In this document: positions 5,123-5,133 of the stretch, piece by piece
Layout: every line of letters starts with the position of its first letter
How positions within the stretch are numbered: position 1 is the first letter of the stretch
Assembly (NCBI GenBank): GCA_934153655.1
Contig: CAKPFH010000060.1
Location: forward strand, 1-5,133
Origin: an uncultured Bacilli bacterium
GTDB lineage: Bacteria; Bacillota_I; Bacilli_A; RF39; UBA660
DNA: 5,133 nt
Direction: 5' to 3'
The notes under the pieces: model-generated
Told to the model about the DNA's origin: nothing
Databases searched by the model: none
The model's input: the letters and a program-made list of their open reading frames with translations, nothing else
Made by a program: the position numbers and the translations under genes

Positions 5123-5133
5123 AATTTTTTATA

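Overview
The window is a very AT-rich stretch (well under 35% G+C by eye) from a fermentative, low-G+C Gram-positive-type bacterium. All recognisable genes lie on the minus strand. Ribosome binding sites are AGGAGG-like and at least two promoters look sigma-A-like. The five tryptophan codons I checked, in pflB and the TPM gene, are all TGG, which argues against the UGA=Trp code of Mycoplasma. pflA does end in TGA, but TAA follows at once, so that stop is not decisive. The best guess is an uncultured Bacilli or Mollicute-like gut lineage (Erysipelotrichales, RF39 or Acholeplasma-type). That is inference, not a proven assignment.

Reading in the direction of transcription, from right to left: positions 5093-5133 hold a hairpin with a U-tract that probably ends an off-window gene. 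An extended -10 promoter (5066-5074) then drives pflB-pflA, which encode pyruvate formate-lyase and its radical-SAM activase. The two genes abut as TAAATG and are almost certainly translationally coupled. The first ATG of the longest pflB frame lies inside the -10 box, so the true start is at 5043, preceded by AGGAGG. Together the two proteins convert pyruvate and CoA to acetyl-CoA and formate under anaerobic conditions.

After a 161-base gap with its own good promoter (TTGAAA, 17 bases, TATACT) come lemA and a TPM-domain (YgcG-like) membrane protein gene. They overlap by 17 bases. This is a widespread membrane-protein pair of unknown biochemical role.

The 253-base gap at 240-492 is unusually structured. 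It holds a long inverted repeat with GC-rich ends (350-431), a strong terminator-like hairpin (261-308) just before the ribosome binding site of the last gene, and a weak plus-strand hairpin with a T8 tract (470-494). The last gene runs off the left edge. Its first 79 residues show a signal peptide ending in S-Y-A-Y-Y, suggesting a secreted surface protein.

I see no mobile element, CRISPR array, rRNA or tRNA, and no clear new multi-gene system. The items most worth a second look are the structured gap at 240-492, a short motif shared in opposite orientation by the two gaps flanking lemA-TPM, and the corrected pflB start.
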